Origin: Billgrantia desiderata
GTDB lineage: Bacteria > Pseudomonadota > Gammaproteobacteria > Pseudomonadales > Halomonadaceae
Reading direction: 5' to 3'
Assembly: GCA_011742915.1 (NCBI GenBank)
Contig: JAAQTN010000028.1
Coordinates: 1 to 64,000, forward strand
Length of the DNA stretch: 64,000 nucleotides
Both the position numbers and the translations under genes were made by a program. The notes under the pieces were generated by a model, which was not told the origin of the DNA, did no database searches, and worked only from the letters and a program-made list of their open reading frames with translations. Shown here one piece after another: positions 47,520 to 56,844 of the stretch (positions are counted from its first letter, which is position 1; every line of letters starts with the position of its first letter).

Positions 47520-48436
47520 GCGGGCTCGGGGAGCGCCTCGTGACACAGCTGGATGGCGTCGGTCACCGCGTCGATGGCCTTGGGACGCGGAAAGCTGGCG
47601 CGCCAGGCGATCGCCACGGTGCGCGATGGCGCCGGCGACTTGAACGGCCGGCTGGTGAGCAGCCCGCTTTCGTAGTGGCCGGTGCCGATGGCCGAGCGCG
47701 GCAGCACGGTGATGCCCAGCTTCGAGGCGACCATGTGACGGATCGTCTCCAGCGAGCCGCCTTCGGCGGTCAGGGTGTTGCTGGGGCTGTTGAGCTGCTG
47801 GCTGATGGCGGGGCAGGCCTCGAGAATCTGATCGCGGAAGCAGTGACCTTCGCCCAGCAGCAGCAGACGCTCCTTGAGCAGGTCCTCCTTCTCGATGAAC
47901 TCGCGCTGGCTCCAAGGGTGATCGGCCGGGATCAGTACCTCGAACTCCTCTTCGTAGAGGGGCTTGGTCACCACATCGGTTTCGGTGAACGGCAGCGCGA
48001 TGATGATCGCATCGAGCTCACCGCTGCGCAGCTTGCGCCGCAGGCTGGCGGTGAAGCCCTCCTCGATGTAGAGCGGCATCTGCGGGGCGCTGCGGGTCAG
48101 GGCCGGCACCAGGTGCGGGAACAGGTAGGGGCCAATGGTGTAGATGGCCCCGATGCGCAGCGGGCTTGCCAGCTGATCCTTGCCGGCATTGGCCAGCTCC
48201 TTGATCACGCTGCTCTGCTCCAGCACGCGCTGGGCCTGCTCGACGATCTTCTCGCCCAGCGGCGTGACCTGCACGGTGGACTTGGAGCGTTCGAACAGTG
48301 CCACGCCTAGCTCTTCCTCGAGCTTCTTCACCGCCACCGACAGGGTGGGCTGGGAAACGAAGCAGCGCTCGGCCGCTCTGCCGAAGTGACGCTCTTGCGC
48401 CAAGGTTACGATGTACCGAAGTTCTGTTAGAGTCAT
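47516..48436 (-). CDS. oxyR: Hydrogen-peroxide sensor/regulator OxyR
   Basis: LysR-family peroxide-sensing transcription factor. The 306-residue protein has an N-terminal helix-turn-helix (FGRAAERCFVSQPTLSVAVKKLEEELGVALFER) and the redox pair at exactly the E. coli positions: C199 in LGEGHCFRD and C208 in ILEACPA. The reactive loop and lengths match OxyR rather than other LysR proteins. Start ATG 48434-48436. It is co-transcribed with recG through a 4-base overlap and divergent from the epimerase-like gene. A 6-bp hairpin GTGCCC/GGGCAT near the start is of unclear meaning. Confidence 0.97.
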   Translation of the reverse strand: MTLTELRYIVTLAQERHFGRAAERCFVSQPTLSVAVKKLEEELGVALFERSKSTVQVTPLGEKIVEQAQRVLEQSSVIKELANAGKDQLASPLRIGAIYTIGPYLFPHLVPALTRSAPQMPLYIEEGFTASLRRKLRSGELDAIIIALPFTETDVVTKPLYEEEFEVLIPADHPWSQREFIEKEDLLKERLLLLGEGHCFRDQILEACPAISQQLNSPSNTLTAEGGSLETIRHMVASKLGITVLPRSAIGTGHYESGLLTSRPFKSPAPSRTVAIAWRASFPRPKAIDAVTDAIQLCHEALPEPA

Positions 48437-48513
48437 GACTGGTGCCCTTTGGGCATCCTCTCGGACGATAGATGACTTTCAATAGGGACTTTTTATCAGG
48501 GGGCGAGAGAAAG

Positions 48514-49386
48514 GTGAAGAAAACCACACTGATTCTAGGCTGTGGCGACATCGGAATGGTGCTGGGCAGGGAGCTGCTGGCGGCCGGTCATCGTGTGATC
48601 GGGGCCCGCCGCAGCGCCAAGGCGCTGGAGGGCAGCGGTATCGAGCCGCTACCGCTCGACCTGAACGACGAAGGGGCGCTGGCCGCGCTGCCCGACGCCG
48701 ATTACGTGGTCTACATCCTCAGTGCCGACCGTTTCGACGAGGCTGCCTACCGGGCCGCCTATCTCGATGGCCTCAAGGCCGTGCTGCAGGTCTATGAAGG
48801 GCGCGACCAGGCGCCCAAGCGCCTGTTCTTCGTTTCGTCCACCAGCGTCTACGGCCAGAAGGAGGGTGAGCGGGTCGACGAGGAGACCCCGGCCGAATCG
48901 GCGGGCTTTGCCGGCGCGCTGATGCGCGAGGCCGAGCAGGCCCTGTGGGCGAGCCCCTTGCCGGGTACCACGGTGCGCTTCTCGGGCATCTACGGACCGG
49001 GTCGGGACCGCCTGATCCGGCAGGTGCTGGAGGGCCGCATCGCGCCGGAAACGCCGCCGATGTACTCCAACCGCATCCATCGCGACGATTGCGCAGGCGT
49101 CCTGGCCCACCTGATCGGCCTGGAGGCACAAGGCGAGTCGCTGGAGGAACTCTATCTGGCCAGCGACTGTGCGCCGGAGCCGCTGCACGAGGTCATGGCG
49201 TGGTTGGCCGGCCAGCTCAAGGTCGAACCCACCGAGGTGATCCAGGCACCGCTGCGCAAGCGCTCCAGCAAGCGCTGCGACAACACCCGCCTGCGCGAAA
49301 CGGGCTATGTGTTCCGCTATCCCAGCTATCGGGAAGGCTATGCCCAGGTCATGAAGGAGGGCGGCTTCCTGCCCGAGCCGGTCTGA
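48514..49386 (+). CDS. NAD(P)-dependent SDR-type epimerase-like protein (YeeZ/YbjT-like)
   Basis: Extended SDR Rossmann protein (290 residues with the start used). N-terminal KKTTLILGCGDIGMVLGREL is a Gly-motif dinucleotide site; VSSTSVYGQKEGE contains the Tyr of the family, and TTVRFSGIYGPGRDRL, NRIHRDDCAGVLAHLI and the late NTRLRETGYVFRYPSYREGY stretch are typical of NAD-dependent epimerase-like proteins. The exact reaction is unknown. Start GTG 48514 has AGGGGG about 10 bases upstream; an in-frame ATG at 48472 lacks a ribosome binding site. It is divergent from oxyR. A 14-bp hairpin follows. Confidence 0.82.
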   Translation: MKKTTLILGCGDIGMVLGRELLAAGHRVIGARRSAKALEGSGIEPLPLDLNDEGALAALPDADYVVYILSADRFDEAAYRAAYLDGLKAVLQVYEGRDQAPKRLFFVSSTSVYGQKEGERVDEETPAESAGFAGALMREAEQALWASPLPGTTVRFSGIYGPGRDRLIRQVLEGRIAPETPPMYSNRIHRDDCAGVLAHLIGLEAQGESLEELYLASDCAPEPLHEVMAWLAGQLKVEPTEVIQAPLRKRSSKRCDNTRLRETGYVFRYPSYREGYAQVMKEGGFLPEPV

Positions 49387-49405
49387 GTCCGCTCGTCATT
49401 GCGGT

Positions 49406-49439
49406 ACGCCAACGCGGGCCCAAGTGCCTGCGTTGGCGT
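49406..49439 (+). terminator. Hairpin terminator after the epimerase-like gene
   Basis: A 14-bp stem (49406-49419 with 49426-49439, one G-T pair) around a 6-base loop lies 19 bases after the stop and before the stop of the convergent pagL gene. No strong T-run. Confidence 0.65.
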
Positions 49440-49506
49440 TACCGATTCCAGGTCCGGTTTGCTTGGTCGGACACCTGCAGGGGTATCGAGCCGGGCTGAA
49501 TCTGAG

Positions 49507-50013
49507 CTAGAGCGGCAGGCGATAGCCCATGGCCAGCACCTCGAAGCCCTGATTGGGCGAGCGGATACCGCCGTTCGAGTAATGGGTCAGGCTCAGTGCG
49601 ACCTCGCCGGGCCCCAGTGGCCCGCCCAGCGCCAGGCGATCCTGGAACTGGAAGGCGCTGCCGAGCTCGCGCGACTCGTGGCGCGATTCGAGAAACAGTG
49701 CCATGCCGATGCCGCCTTCAACGAACACACCGCGCTGCTCACCGAAGGTCCAGCGCAGCGCCGGGGTGGCCAGCCAGGCCGCGTTGTGATTGCCCTCGCG
49801 GCCCTGCAGCAGCAGCAGACCGGTGGCCAGACGCAGACTGAGCGCTGACGGCAGGAATTCGAGTTCGGGACGCGTATCGAGCTCGATACGGGCGGCGGCG
49901 GCCGATTCGCTGGTCATGCCGGCGTCGAGATAGAGGTCGGCCAGCCCGGCAGAGCTGTCTAGCAGTGCCAAGCCGGCCAGCAGCCCGGCGGCGAGGTTCT
50001 TCCTACGCTTCAC
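49507..50013 (-). CDS. pagL: Lipid A 3-O-deacylase PagL family protein
   Basis: Outer-membrane beta-barrel hydrolase that removes a 3-O-linked acyl chain from lipid A, changing envelope permeability. With GTG 50013 as start (168 residues) there is a Sec signal peptide (about 1-25, NLAAGLLAGLALLDSSAGLA|D). The catalytic pair of PagL appears as H144 and S146 in THYSNGGIRSPNQG, and the chain ends with an aromatic-poor but beta-rich GYRLPL strand. The AAGGGG 6 bases before GTG 50013 favours it over the upstream ATG at 50040. Length fits the family. Function assigned from this C-terminal motif. Confidence 0.83.
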   Translation of the reverse strand: MKRRKNLAAGLLAGLALLDSSAGLADLYLDAGMTSESAAAARIELDTRPELEFLPSALSLRLATGLLLLQGREGNHNAAWLATPALRWTFGEQRGVFVEGGIGMALFLESRHESRELGSAFQFQDRLALGGPLGPGEVALSLTHYSNGGIRSPNQGFEVLAMGYRLPL

Positions 50014-50081
50014 AGTGTTCCCCTTTTTCTTGTGTGCCAATCTGGTGTTGGCTTGTCCGGCGCCTCTTCATCCTTGCAGCA

Positions 50082-50594
50082 TCAATGCTGAGTTGCGGCC
50101 AGAGAGCGATAGTGCGCGCCCCGCTGATCGACGACCGAGTGAAGCAGCTCCACCCGTTCATAAGACCATGTCAGATCGACGGCGGGAAGCCCGTTCAGAT
50201 CGAGCGAGGCGGCGCGGCGCAGCAGGGTGACGTGAGGCGTGAAGCCGCCGGGGCGAATACCGAACCCGCGTGCTTCGAGCGCGTCCCACAGCTGGCCCTG
50301 CAGCCGTGCCAGGCCGTGGTCGGTTTGCCGGCCGCCTACCCAGACGATGCCGGGGCGCCGGAAGCAGCCCCAGCCGTCGAGGCGCCACTCGCCGGGTTCG
50401 GTGGCCAGGCCCTGGACCCACTCGACGAGCTCGGCGGCCTTGGCCTCCTGCACCTCGCCGAGAAAGGCCAGCGTCAGGTGCAGGCTAGGGTCGGGCATGC
50501 GCCTTCCGCCGCAGCGGGCATGGGCGATATCCGCCAGCGCGCCGAGCCGCTCGCGCAGCTCGGGTGGCGGATTCAGTGCCAGGAAGAGCCTCAC
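50082..50594 (-). CDS. thpR: RNA 2',3'-cyclic phosphodiesterase ThpR (2H family)
   Basis: 2H phosphoesterase formerly called 2'-5' RNA ligase. The 170-residue protein has both HxTx motifs that give the family its name: HLTL at 39-42 (with SLHLTLAFLGEV) and HVTL at 121-124 (GFTPHVTLLRRA), and the N-terminal MRLFLALNPPPELRERL stretch. It opens 2',3'-cyclic phosphates in RNA in characterised members. Start ATG 50592-50594. It follows ridA after 6 bases and is co-directional, suggesting one transcript. Confidence 0.93.
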   Translation of the reverse strand: MRLFLALNPPPELRERLGALADIAHARCGGRRMPDPSLHLTLAFLGEVQEAKAAELVEWVQGLATEPGEWRLDGWGCFRRPGIVWVGGRQTDHGLARLQGQLWDALEARGFGIRPGGFTPHVTLLRRAASLDLNGLPAVDLTWSYERVELLHSVVDQRGAHYRSLAATQH

Positions 50595-50600
50595 GGCTCT

Positions 50601-50990
50601 TTAATCACCAATTACCATGACTGCTTCCGCCTCGAACTGCGCCCCCTTGGGCAGCGCCTTGACGCCCACCGCGGCGCGGGCGGGGTAGGGCTTGTCGAAG
50701 AACTCCTCCATCACCTTGTTGACCACCGCGAAATTGCCCAGGTCGACCAGGTAGAGGTTGAGCTTGACGATCTCGCCCAGCGAGCCGGCGGCCTCTTCGC
50801 ACACGGCCTTGAGGTTGATGAAGACCTGGCGGGCCTGGGCTTCGAAGTCGTCGGAGACGAGCTCCATGGTGGCCGGGTCGAGGGGAATCTGACCGGACAG
50901 ATAGACGGTGTTGCCGGCCTTGATGGCCTGGGAGTAGGGGCCAATGGCGGCGGGGGCCTTATCGGTATTGATCACGGCCTTGTTGCTCAT
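50601..50990 (-). CDS. ridA: RidA family reactive intermediate/imine deaminase
   Basis: Hydrolyses the enamine/imine intermediates (2-aminoacrylate) released by PLP enzymes. The 129-residue protein has the family pattern [26 protein letters not shown], the FVINLKAV-like helix and [23 protein letters not shown], with the conserved Arg (Arg105-type) in YPARAAVGV. Length is normal. Start ATG 50988-50990. It sits next to spoT with the same orientation as in pseudomonads, separated from it by a strong terminator. Confidence 0.96.
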   Translation of the reverse strand: MSNKAVINTDKAPAAIGPYSQAIKAGNTVYLSGQIPLDPATMELVSDDFEAQARQVFINLKAVCEEAAGSLGEIVKLNLYLVDLGNFAVVNKVMEEFFDKPYPARAAVGVKALPKGAQFEAEAVMVIGD

Positions 50991-51040
50991 GATGCGCTCC
51001 TCTTGGTGTCCATGTACTGCATGGCAAGGGTCAATGAAAA

Positions 51041-51070
51041 GCCCGTTCGCCGCCGGCGCGGCGAACGGGC
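51041..51070 (-). terminator. Rho-independent terminator of the spoT transcript
   Basis: A perfect 13-bp GC-rich stem (51041-51053 with 51058-51070, loop CGGC) just downstream of the spoT stop; on the minus strand it is followed by TTTT. This would end the rpoZ-spoT transcript before ridA. Confidence 0.85.
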
Positions 51071-51080
51071 CGAAACGGGT

Positions 51081-53216
51081 TCAATTGCCGACGCGGGTGA
51101 TCTTGCCGACGTGGGACAGGTTGCGAATGCGTTTGATGATGCGGGCCAGGTGCACGCGGTCGCGTACTGCCAGGGTCAGGTGCACGATGGAGAGTCGCGC
51201 GTCGCGCTCCTCGATGCCGATACGCTCGATGTTGGCGTCGGCGTCGGTGACCAGGCTGGCGAGCTCGGCCACCAGCCCGCGGCGGCTCTCGATCTCGATG
51301 CGCAGGGCCACCGGGAAGTCCTCGCTGATCTCCTCGGACCACTCCAGGGCGAACAGCTTGTCCGGGTCGCTCTTCAATTCGTCGAGATTGCGGCACTCGG
51401 TGCGGTGCACCACGATGCCCTTGCCCACCGACAGATGGCCCACCACCGGATCGCCGGGCAGCGGGTGGCAGCAGCGGGCGAACTTGATCACCATGCCCTC
51501 GCCGCCGCTGATGACGATGGGGCCCTGGGCGGCCAGCCCACGCTCGCCGGCCTCGGCCATGTCGCCGCGCAGCAGATCGATCAGGCGCCGGGCCACCACG
51601 TGGGCCACCCGCGTGCCGAGACCGATCGACTCCAGCAGGCTCTCCTCGTCCTTGAGCGACAGCTCCGTCAGCAGCTCCGGCAGTACGCTCTCCGGCAGCT
51701 CCTCCAGGCTGGTCTCGAAATCCGCCAGGGCCTTGTTGAGCAGCCGTCGGCCGAGCTGAACCGCCTCGGTCTGCTGCTGGTGCTTGAGGGCGTGACGGAT
51801 CGCCGAGCGCGCCTTGGCGGTGACCACGAAGTTGAGCCAGGCCAGGTTGGGACGCGCCCCCGGGGCGGTGATGATCTCCAGCGTCTGTCCGCTCTCCAGG
51901 CGGGTCGAGAGCGGCGCCAGGTGGCGGTCGATGCGGCAGGCGATGCAGCTATTGCCGATGTCGGTGTGCACGGCGTAGGCGAAGTCGATCACCGTGGCGC
52001 CCTGGGGCAGCTCCATGATGTCGCCGCGGGGCGTGAACACGTAGATGTCGTCGGGGAACAGGTCGTTCTTGACGTGTTCAATGAACTCCAGCGAGTCGCC
52101 GGCGTGACGCTGCATCTCGAGCAGCCCCTTGGCCCACTCCCGGGCCCGGGCATGGCTGCCCTCGGCGATGGGGTGATCGGTCTGGCCGGCCTTGTAGAGC
52201 CAGTGGGCGGCGATGCCGTTGTTGGCCATGGCCTCCATCTCGCGGGTGCGGATCTGCACCTCGATGGGCATGCCGCCGCTGCCGAACAGGGTGGTGTGCA
52301 GGCTCTGGTAGCCATTGGCCTTGGGGATGGCGATGTAATCCTTGAAGCGCCCCGGCACCGGTTTGTAGAGGTTGTGCACCACGCCGAGGATCCGGTAGCA
52401 GCTGTCGACGTCCTCGGTGATGATGCGAAAGCCGAACACGTCCATGATCTCGGCGAACGGCTTGCGCTGGTCGCGCATCTTCTTGTAGATCGACAGCAGG
52501 TGCTTCTGGCGGCCCACCACGGTGCCGGCCAGCCCTTCGTCGTCGAGGCTCTTCTGCAGCGTGCTCTGGATCTGGCGGATCGCCGAACGGCGATGGCCGC
52601 GGGCGCTGGAGACGGCGCGCTTGATGCGCTCGGCGCGCATCGGGTGCAGCGCCTGGAAGGAGAGATCCTCGAGCTCCACGCGGATGGTATTGATGCCCAG
52701 GCGGCTGGCGATGCGGGCGTAGATCTCCAGCGTCTCGCGGGCGATGCGGCGCTTCTTCTCCGGGCGCAGGGCACCCAGGGTGCGCATGTTGTGCAGGCGG
52801 TCGGCGAGCTTGACGATGATGACGCGGATGTCCTTGGACATCGCCAGCACCATCTTCTGGAAGTTCTCGGCCTGGGCGACGGCCTTGTCCTCGAAGGTGA
52901 TCTGGGTCAGCTTCGAGACGCCGTCGACCAGCTCCGCCACCGGCTTGCCGAACTGCTCGGCGAGAGCCTCCTTGGAAACCCCGGTGTCCTCGATCACGTC
53001 GTGCAGCATGGCCGACATCAGACTCTGATGGTCCATGTGCATGTTGGCGAGGATGTTGGCCACCGCCAGCGGATGGGTGACGTAGGGTTCGCCGGAGCGC
53101 CGGCGCTGGCCGTCGTGGGCCTGCTCGGCATAGTAGAAGGCGCGCTTGACCTGCTGGATCTCGTCGGGAGGAAGATAGCCGCCGAGTCTGTCGGCCAGGT
53201 CGTCGATGGTGAACAT
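51081..53216 (-). CDS. spoT: Bifunctional (p)ppGpp synthetase/hydrolase SpoT
   Basis: Controls the stringent response by making and degrading (p)ppGpp. The 711-residue protein has an N-terminal HD hydrolase domain (HPLAVANILANMHMD, MLHDVIEDTG near 70-76, the ADRLHNMRTL helix), a synthetase domain (FGFRIITEDVDSCYRILGVVH, then PKANGYQSLHTTLFG), a TGS domain (FTPRGDIMELPQGATVIDFAY) and a C-terminal ACT domain (RRGLVAELASLVTDADANI). An intact HD motif marks it as SpoT rather than RelA. Start ATG 53214-53216. It follows rpoZ after 21 bases and ends at a strong terminator. Confidence 0.97.
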   Translation of the reverse strand: MFTIDDLADRLGGYLPPDEIQQVKRAFYYAEQAHDGQRRRSGEPYVTHPLAVANILANMHMDHQSLMSAMLHDVIEDTGVSKEALAEQFGKPVAELVDGVSKLTQITFEDKAVAQAENFQKMVLAMSKDIRVIIVKLADRLHNMRTLGALRPEKKRRIARETLEIYARIASRLGINTIRVELEDLSFQALHPMRAERIKRAVSSARGHRRSAIRQIQSTLQKSLDDEGLAGTVVGRQKHLLSIYKKMRDQRKPFAEIMDVFGFRIITEDVDSCYRILGVVHNLYKPVPGRFKDYIAIPKANGYQSLHTTLFGSGGMPIEVQIRTREMEAMANNGIAAHWLYKAGQTDHPIAEGSHARAREWAKGLLEMQRHAGDSLEFIEHVKNDLFPDDIYVFTPRGDIMELPQGATVIDFAYAVHTDIGNSCIACRIDRHLAPLSTRLESGQTLEIITAPGARPNLAWLNFVVTAKARSAIRHALKHQQQTEAVQLGRRLLNKALADFETSLEELPESVLPELLTELSLKDEESLLESIGLGTRVAHVVARRLIDLLRGDMAEAGERGLAAQGPIVISGGEGMVIKFARCCHPLPGDPVVGHLSVGKGIVVHRTECRNLDELKSDPDKLFALEWSEEISEDFPVALRIEIESRRGLVAELASLVTDADANIERIGIEERDARLSIVHLTLAVRDRVHLARIIKRIRNLSHVGKITRVGN

Positions 53217-53237
53217 TAGCGCGCCTTGAGTGACAGC

Positions 53238-53498
53238 TTACTCCTCGAGAGCGATACCCGGCTCGCCTTCGCGGCGAATTCTCACCGGTGCCTCGATCGG
53301 CTCGTCTAGCACGGTATGGTCGACGAGCCCGGCGGCGATCTCGCGCAGCGCCATCACGGTGGGCTTGTCGTTCTCCCAGGGCAGCTGGGCATCGCGCGAG
53401 CCGCGCGACAGCTGGCGAGCGCGCTGGGTGGAGATCATCACCAGCTTGAAGCGGTTTTCGACGTTTTCCAGACAATCTTCGACGGTGACACGCGCCAT
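53238..53498 (-). CDS. rpoZ: RNA polymerase omega subunit
   Basis: Small subunit that helps assemble RNA polymerase and is a (p)ppGpp binding partner. The 86-residue product starts [30 protein letters not shown], the family signature, and includes [15 protein letters not shown]. Start ATG 53496-53498. It sits between gmk and spoT, the widespread gmk-rpoZ-spoT order, with a 133-base gap from gmk and 21 bases to spoT. The C-terminal tail is short and acidic (ALEE), as in other gammaproteobacteria. Confidence 0.98.
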   Translation of the reverse strand: MARVTVEDCLENVENRFKLVMISTQRARQLSRGSRDAQLPWENDKPTVMALREIAAGLVDHTVLDEPIEAPVRIRREGEPGIALEE

Positions 53499-53631
53499 AT
53501 AGGGTACTTCCCGAAAACTGTGGTGGGCCCACGGCAGCGGCCGGAGGACCGAAATGGAACAGGACAGACTAGATTACTCGACGTTCGGCTACCCTGACAA
53601 GCGGCTGCGGGCCAGGACAGGCGCTCCGCGG

Positions 53632-54246
53632 CTAGGACAACAGCGCATCCAGCAGCGGGCCGTGGCTCTCCTTCACCCGCGCCAGGCTCAGCCGCCGGCT
53701 GATCACCAGTGACTGCAGCTCGCGCAGGGCGGTGGTGAAGTCGTCGTTGATCACCAGGTAGTCGTATTCGTCGTAGTGCGACATCTCGCTGACCGCATCG
53801 CGCATGCGGCGGGCGATGGTGGCGTGCTCGTCGGTGCCGCGGTTGGCCAGGCGCCGCTCCAGCTCGTCGCGGGAAGGCGGCAGGATGAAGATCGACACCG
53901 CATCGGTCATCTGCTCGCGGACCTGGCGGGCGCCCTGCCAGTCGATCTCGAGAATCACGTCCTGGCCGGCTTCGAGCAGGGCTTCCACCGCGGGCCGCGA
54001 GGTGCCGTAGAAGTTGTCGAACACCCGGGCGTACTCGAAGAATTCGCCCCGCGCGATCATCGCCTCGAACTCGTCCACCGTCACGAAGTGGTAGTTGACG
54101 CCGTCCACCTCGCCACGGCGCTGGCCCCGGGTGGTATGCGACACCGAGACCTGGATGCCGTCGAGGCTCTCGATCAGCTCGCGTACCAGTGTGGTCTTGC
54201 CGGCCCCGGAGGGGGCGGAAACGATGAAAAGCGTACCTTGAGACAT
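53632..54246 (-). CDS. gmk: Guanylate kinase
   Basis: Phosphorylates GMP to GDP with ATP. The 204-residue protein has P-loop SAPSGAGKTTL (10-20), the SVSHTTRGQRRGEVDGVNYHF GMP-binding segment, the YGTSRPAVEALLEAG segment, ILEIDWQGARQV (Walker B-like), and a lid region with RRLANRGTDEHATIARRM. Start ATG 54244-54246 has AGGGACG 9 bases upstream; the frame continues upstream but without a convincing start. It is divergent from ppk across 260 bases that contain no gene. Confidence 0.97.
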   Translation of the reverse strand: MSQGTLFIVSAPSGAGKTTLVRELIESLDGIQVSVSHTTRGQRRGEVDGVNYHFVTVDEFEAMIARGEFFEYARVFDNFYGTSRPAVEALLEAGQDVILEIDWQGARQVREQMTDAVSIFILPPSRDELERRLANRGTDEHATIARRMRDAVSEMSHYDEYDYLVINDDFTTALRELQSLVISRRLSLARVKESHGPLLDALLS

Positions 54247-54506
54247 GAGCGTGCGTCCCTGATGTGGCGACGAGTGATGGAGCGACTGCAGGAAAAGGCG
54301 AAGTATCTCATGAATTCCAGGTGCGCTGCAGGGGCAGACCGTCTTCACCGGCGAGACTACGCCAAGATGCCTCTCGACACCGCTCTTCCGGCCCGGTGGA
54401 CATCAGCTTGTCACAAAGGCTGAGTATGGTACGTGACAACGTCACTTAGGCTCACGGCGCGTCATGTCGCCGAGAGGTGGGGTCATGCTGCAGCGGGGTA
54501 GAGGCC

Positions 54507-56756
54507 ATGCCGGAAGAGCAGAGCACCATGGTGGAGATAGAGGCGCAGCGAAGTCAGGAGGTGATAGCGGCAGCGCTTCCCGAGCCTTTGGCGCCTGCCA
54601 CCGAAACACCTGACGAAACGCCGCTGCGGATCAATCACACCCGTACCGGGGTGCGGGCCAAGCCGACCTCTGTCACATCCGAACTCGACCTGAAGTCTCC
54701 CAGCCTCTACTTCAATCGCGAGCTGTCGACCCTGCAGTTTCATATCCGCGTGCTCGAGCAGGCGCTGGACATGTCGCATCCGCTGGTCAACCGGTTGATG
54801 TTCCTGCTGATCTTCTCGTCCAATCTGGATGAGTTTTTCGAGATTCGCGTGGCGGGCATCAAGCGGCATATTGCCCTGCATCCCGACGAGGTGGGGAGCG
54901 ACGGCATGCGACCCACGGAGCTGCTCGACGAGATTTCTCGCATAGTGCATGAGCAGGTGGAGCGACAGTACCGCATTCTCAACGAGACGCTGATTCCTGA
55001 GCTCGCCCGGCAGAACATCTTCTTCCTGCGCCGCGAGAGCTGGACCGCACCCCAGCGGGAGTGGGTCAGGGAATATTTCGACGAAGAGATCATGCCGGTG
55101 ATCAGTCCGATCGGGCTCGACCCCTCCCACCCTTTTCCTCGCCTGGTCAACAAGAGCCTGAACTTCATCGTCGAGCTGGAGGGCCAGGATGCATTCGGTC
55201 GCGAGGGCGGGCTGGCGATCCTGCCCGCCCCGCGACCGTTGCCGCGCCTGATCCGCTTGCCCGCGCACCTGAGTCGTCCGGGCTGCGATGAGTTCGTCTT
55301 TCTTTCCTCCATGGTCCATGCCCATGCCGAGGAGCTGTTCCCCGGCATGAAGATCATTGGCTGTTATCAGTTCCGCCTGACCCGCAACGCCGACTTCTCG
55401 GTGGATACGGAGGAGATCTCCGATCTCGCCTCGGCCCTCAAGGGTGAACTGCTGGCGCGACGCTACGGCGACGGCGTGCGCCTGGAAGTGGTCAACGACT
55501 GCCCGGCCCATCTCACCGACTTTCTGCTCAACCAGTTCAACCTCGCGCCCCGCGACCTCTATCTGGTGGATGGCCCGGTCAACTTGAGTCGATTGATGAC
55601 GCTGCTGGGGGATTTCGAGCGCCACGATCTGCTCTACAAGCCCTTCGTTCCCGGGCTGCCCAAGGTGCTCAACAATCGCAAGGAAAGCCTGTTCAGCCTG
55701 ATCGCTCAGGGCGACATTCTGCTCCACCATCCTTTTCAATCGTTCACGCCCATCGAGAGCCTGCTGGCCGAGGCGGCCAACGATCCTGGCGTGCTGGCCA
55801 TCAAGCAGACCCTGTACCGCACCGGTGCCGATTCGGCCATCGTCAGTGCGCTGGTCGAGGCCGCTCGCAACGGCAAGGAGGTCACGGTGGTGATCGAGCT
55901 GCGCGCGCGCTTCGACGAGGCGGACAATCTGCTTCTCGCGGCCCGCCTTCAGGAAGCAGGTGCCATCGTGATTTATGGCGTGATGGCCTACAAGACCCAC
56001 GCCAAGATGCTGCATATCGTGCGCCGCGAGAAGGGTGGGCTGCGTTACTACGCCCACTTGGGCACCGGCAACTATCACTCGCGCACGGCCAAGCTCTACA
56101 CCGATTACAGCCTGCTGACCGCCAATGAGCGGCTGTGCGAGGATGTGCATCTGGTCTTCCAGCAGCTGTCGGGAATGGGCAAGCCCAGGGTGATCGAAAC
56201 CCTGCTGCATGCGCCATTCGTGCTTCATGACCGGCTGGTGAAGATGATCGAGCGCGAGGCCAGGCACGCCGAGAAAGGCAGGAAGGCGCACCTGATCATC
56301 AAGTGCAATTCGCTGACCGAGCCCCAGCTCATCCGGGCGCTCTACCGCGCCTCGCAGGCTGGGGTGCGCTGCGACTTGATCGTACGCGGCATGTGCTGCC
56401 TGCGCCCCGGTGTGGCGGGGGTGTCGGAGAATATCCAGGTACGCTCGATCGTTGGGCGATTCCTCGAGCATACCCGTGTCTTCACCTTCCACAACGATGG
56501 CAAGCCGGAGGTGTGGGCTTCGAGTGCCGACTTCATGGAACGCAACATGTTCCAGCGCGTGGAAACCTGCTTCCCCATCCTCGACAAGAAGCTGGCACAG
56601 CAGGTACGCAAGGACCTGGAGACCTACCTGGTGGACAACTGCCAGGCCTGGGTACTGACCGCTGACGGTCGCTACGTGAAACAGGTGCCCGAAGAGGGCG
56701 TCCCGGCCATCAGCGCCCAGGAGACACTGCTCTACGCTTATGCAGCGAAGGCCTGA
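54507..56756 (+). CDS. ppk1: Polyphosphate kinase 1
   Basis: Membrane-associated enzyme that builds inorganic polyphosphate from ATP. The 749-residue protein has the N-terminal helical and H domains beginning SPSLYFNRELSTLQFHIRVLEQA at about 62, then the two PLD-like catalytic domains. The phosphorylated His lies in YGVMAYKTHAKMLHIVRREKGG, and the family's RYYAHLGTGNYH and ASSADFMERNM segments are present. The first 60 residues are a low-complexity extension, longer than in E. coli Ppk. Start ATG 54507 is chosen over GTG 54477; ATG 54528 is also possible. Confidence 0.95.
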   Translation: MPEEQSTMVEIEAQRSQEVIAAALPEPLAPATETPDETPLRINHTRTGVRAKPTSVTSELDLKSPSLYFNRELSTLQFHIRVLEQALDMSHPLVNRLMFLLIFSSNLDEFFEIRVAGIKRHIALHPDEVGSDGMRPTELLDEISRIVHEQVERQYRILNETLIPELARQNIFFLRRESWTAPQREWVREYFDEEIMPVISPIGLDPSHPFPRLVNKSLNFIVELEGQDAFGREGGLAILPAPRPLPRLIRLPAHLSRPGCDEFVFLSSMVHAHAEELFPGMKIIGCYQFRLTRNADFSVDTEEISDLASALKGELLARRYGDGVRLEVVNDCPAHLTDFLLNQFNLAPRDLYLVDGPVNLSRLMTLLGDFERHDLLYKPFVPGLPKVLNNRKESLFSLIAQGDILLHHPFQSFTPIESLLAEAANDPGVLAIKQTLYRTGADSAIVSALVEAARNGKEVTVVIELRARFDEADNLLLAARLQEAGAIVIYGVMAYKTHAKMLHIVRREKGGLRYYAHLGTGNYHSRTAKLYTDYSLLTANERLCEDVHLVFQQLSGMGKPRVIETLLHAPFVLHDRLVKMIEREARHAEKGRKAHLIIKCNSLTEPQLIRALYRASQAGVRCDLIVRGMCCLRPGVAGVSENIQVRSIVGRFLEHTRVFTFHNDGKPEVWASSADFMERNMFQRVETCFPILDKKLAQQVRKDLETYLVDNCQAWVLTADGRYVKQVPEEGVPAISAQETLLYAYAAKA

Positions 56757-56844
56757 GTGGCTTTGTCCGTTCCGGCTGAGGCCGTAGCCACCCCCTTTGC
56801 TCTTGTCTGCTTCGGCAGGCCTCTGAAGGAAGAACTCGCCACCG

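Noticed and set aside
48437..48513. OxyR operator between oxyR and the epimerase gene
   Set aside because: ATAG occurs twice in the right area, but the spacing and the CTAT partners of the OxyR pattern are missing.
49965..53219. A very long plus-strand open frame (over 1,000 codons) opposite thpR, ridA and spoT
   Set aside because: It is the antisense shadow of well-identified genes; GC-rich codon use keeps stops rare. It has no family resemblance and no start signal.
54408..54426. TTGTCACAAAGGCTGAGT upstream of ppk as a Pho box
   Set aside because: Only the first half-site resembles TGTCA; the second has no match at the 11-base period.
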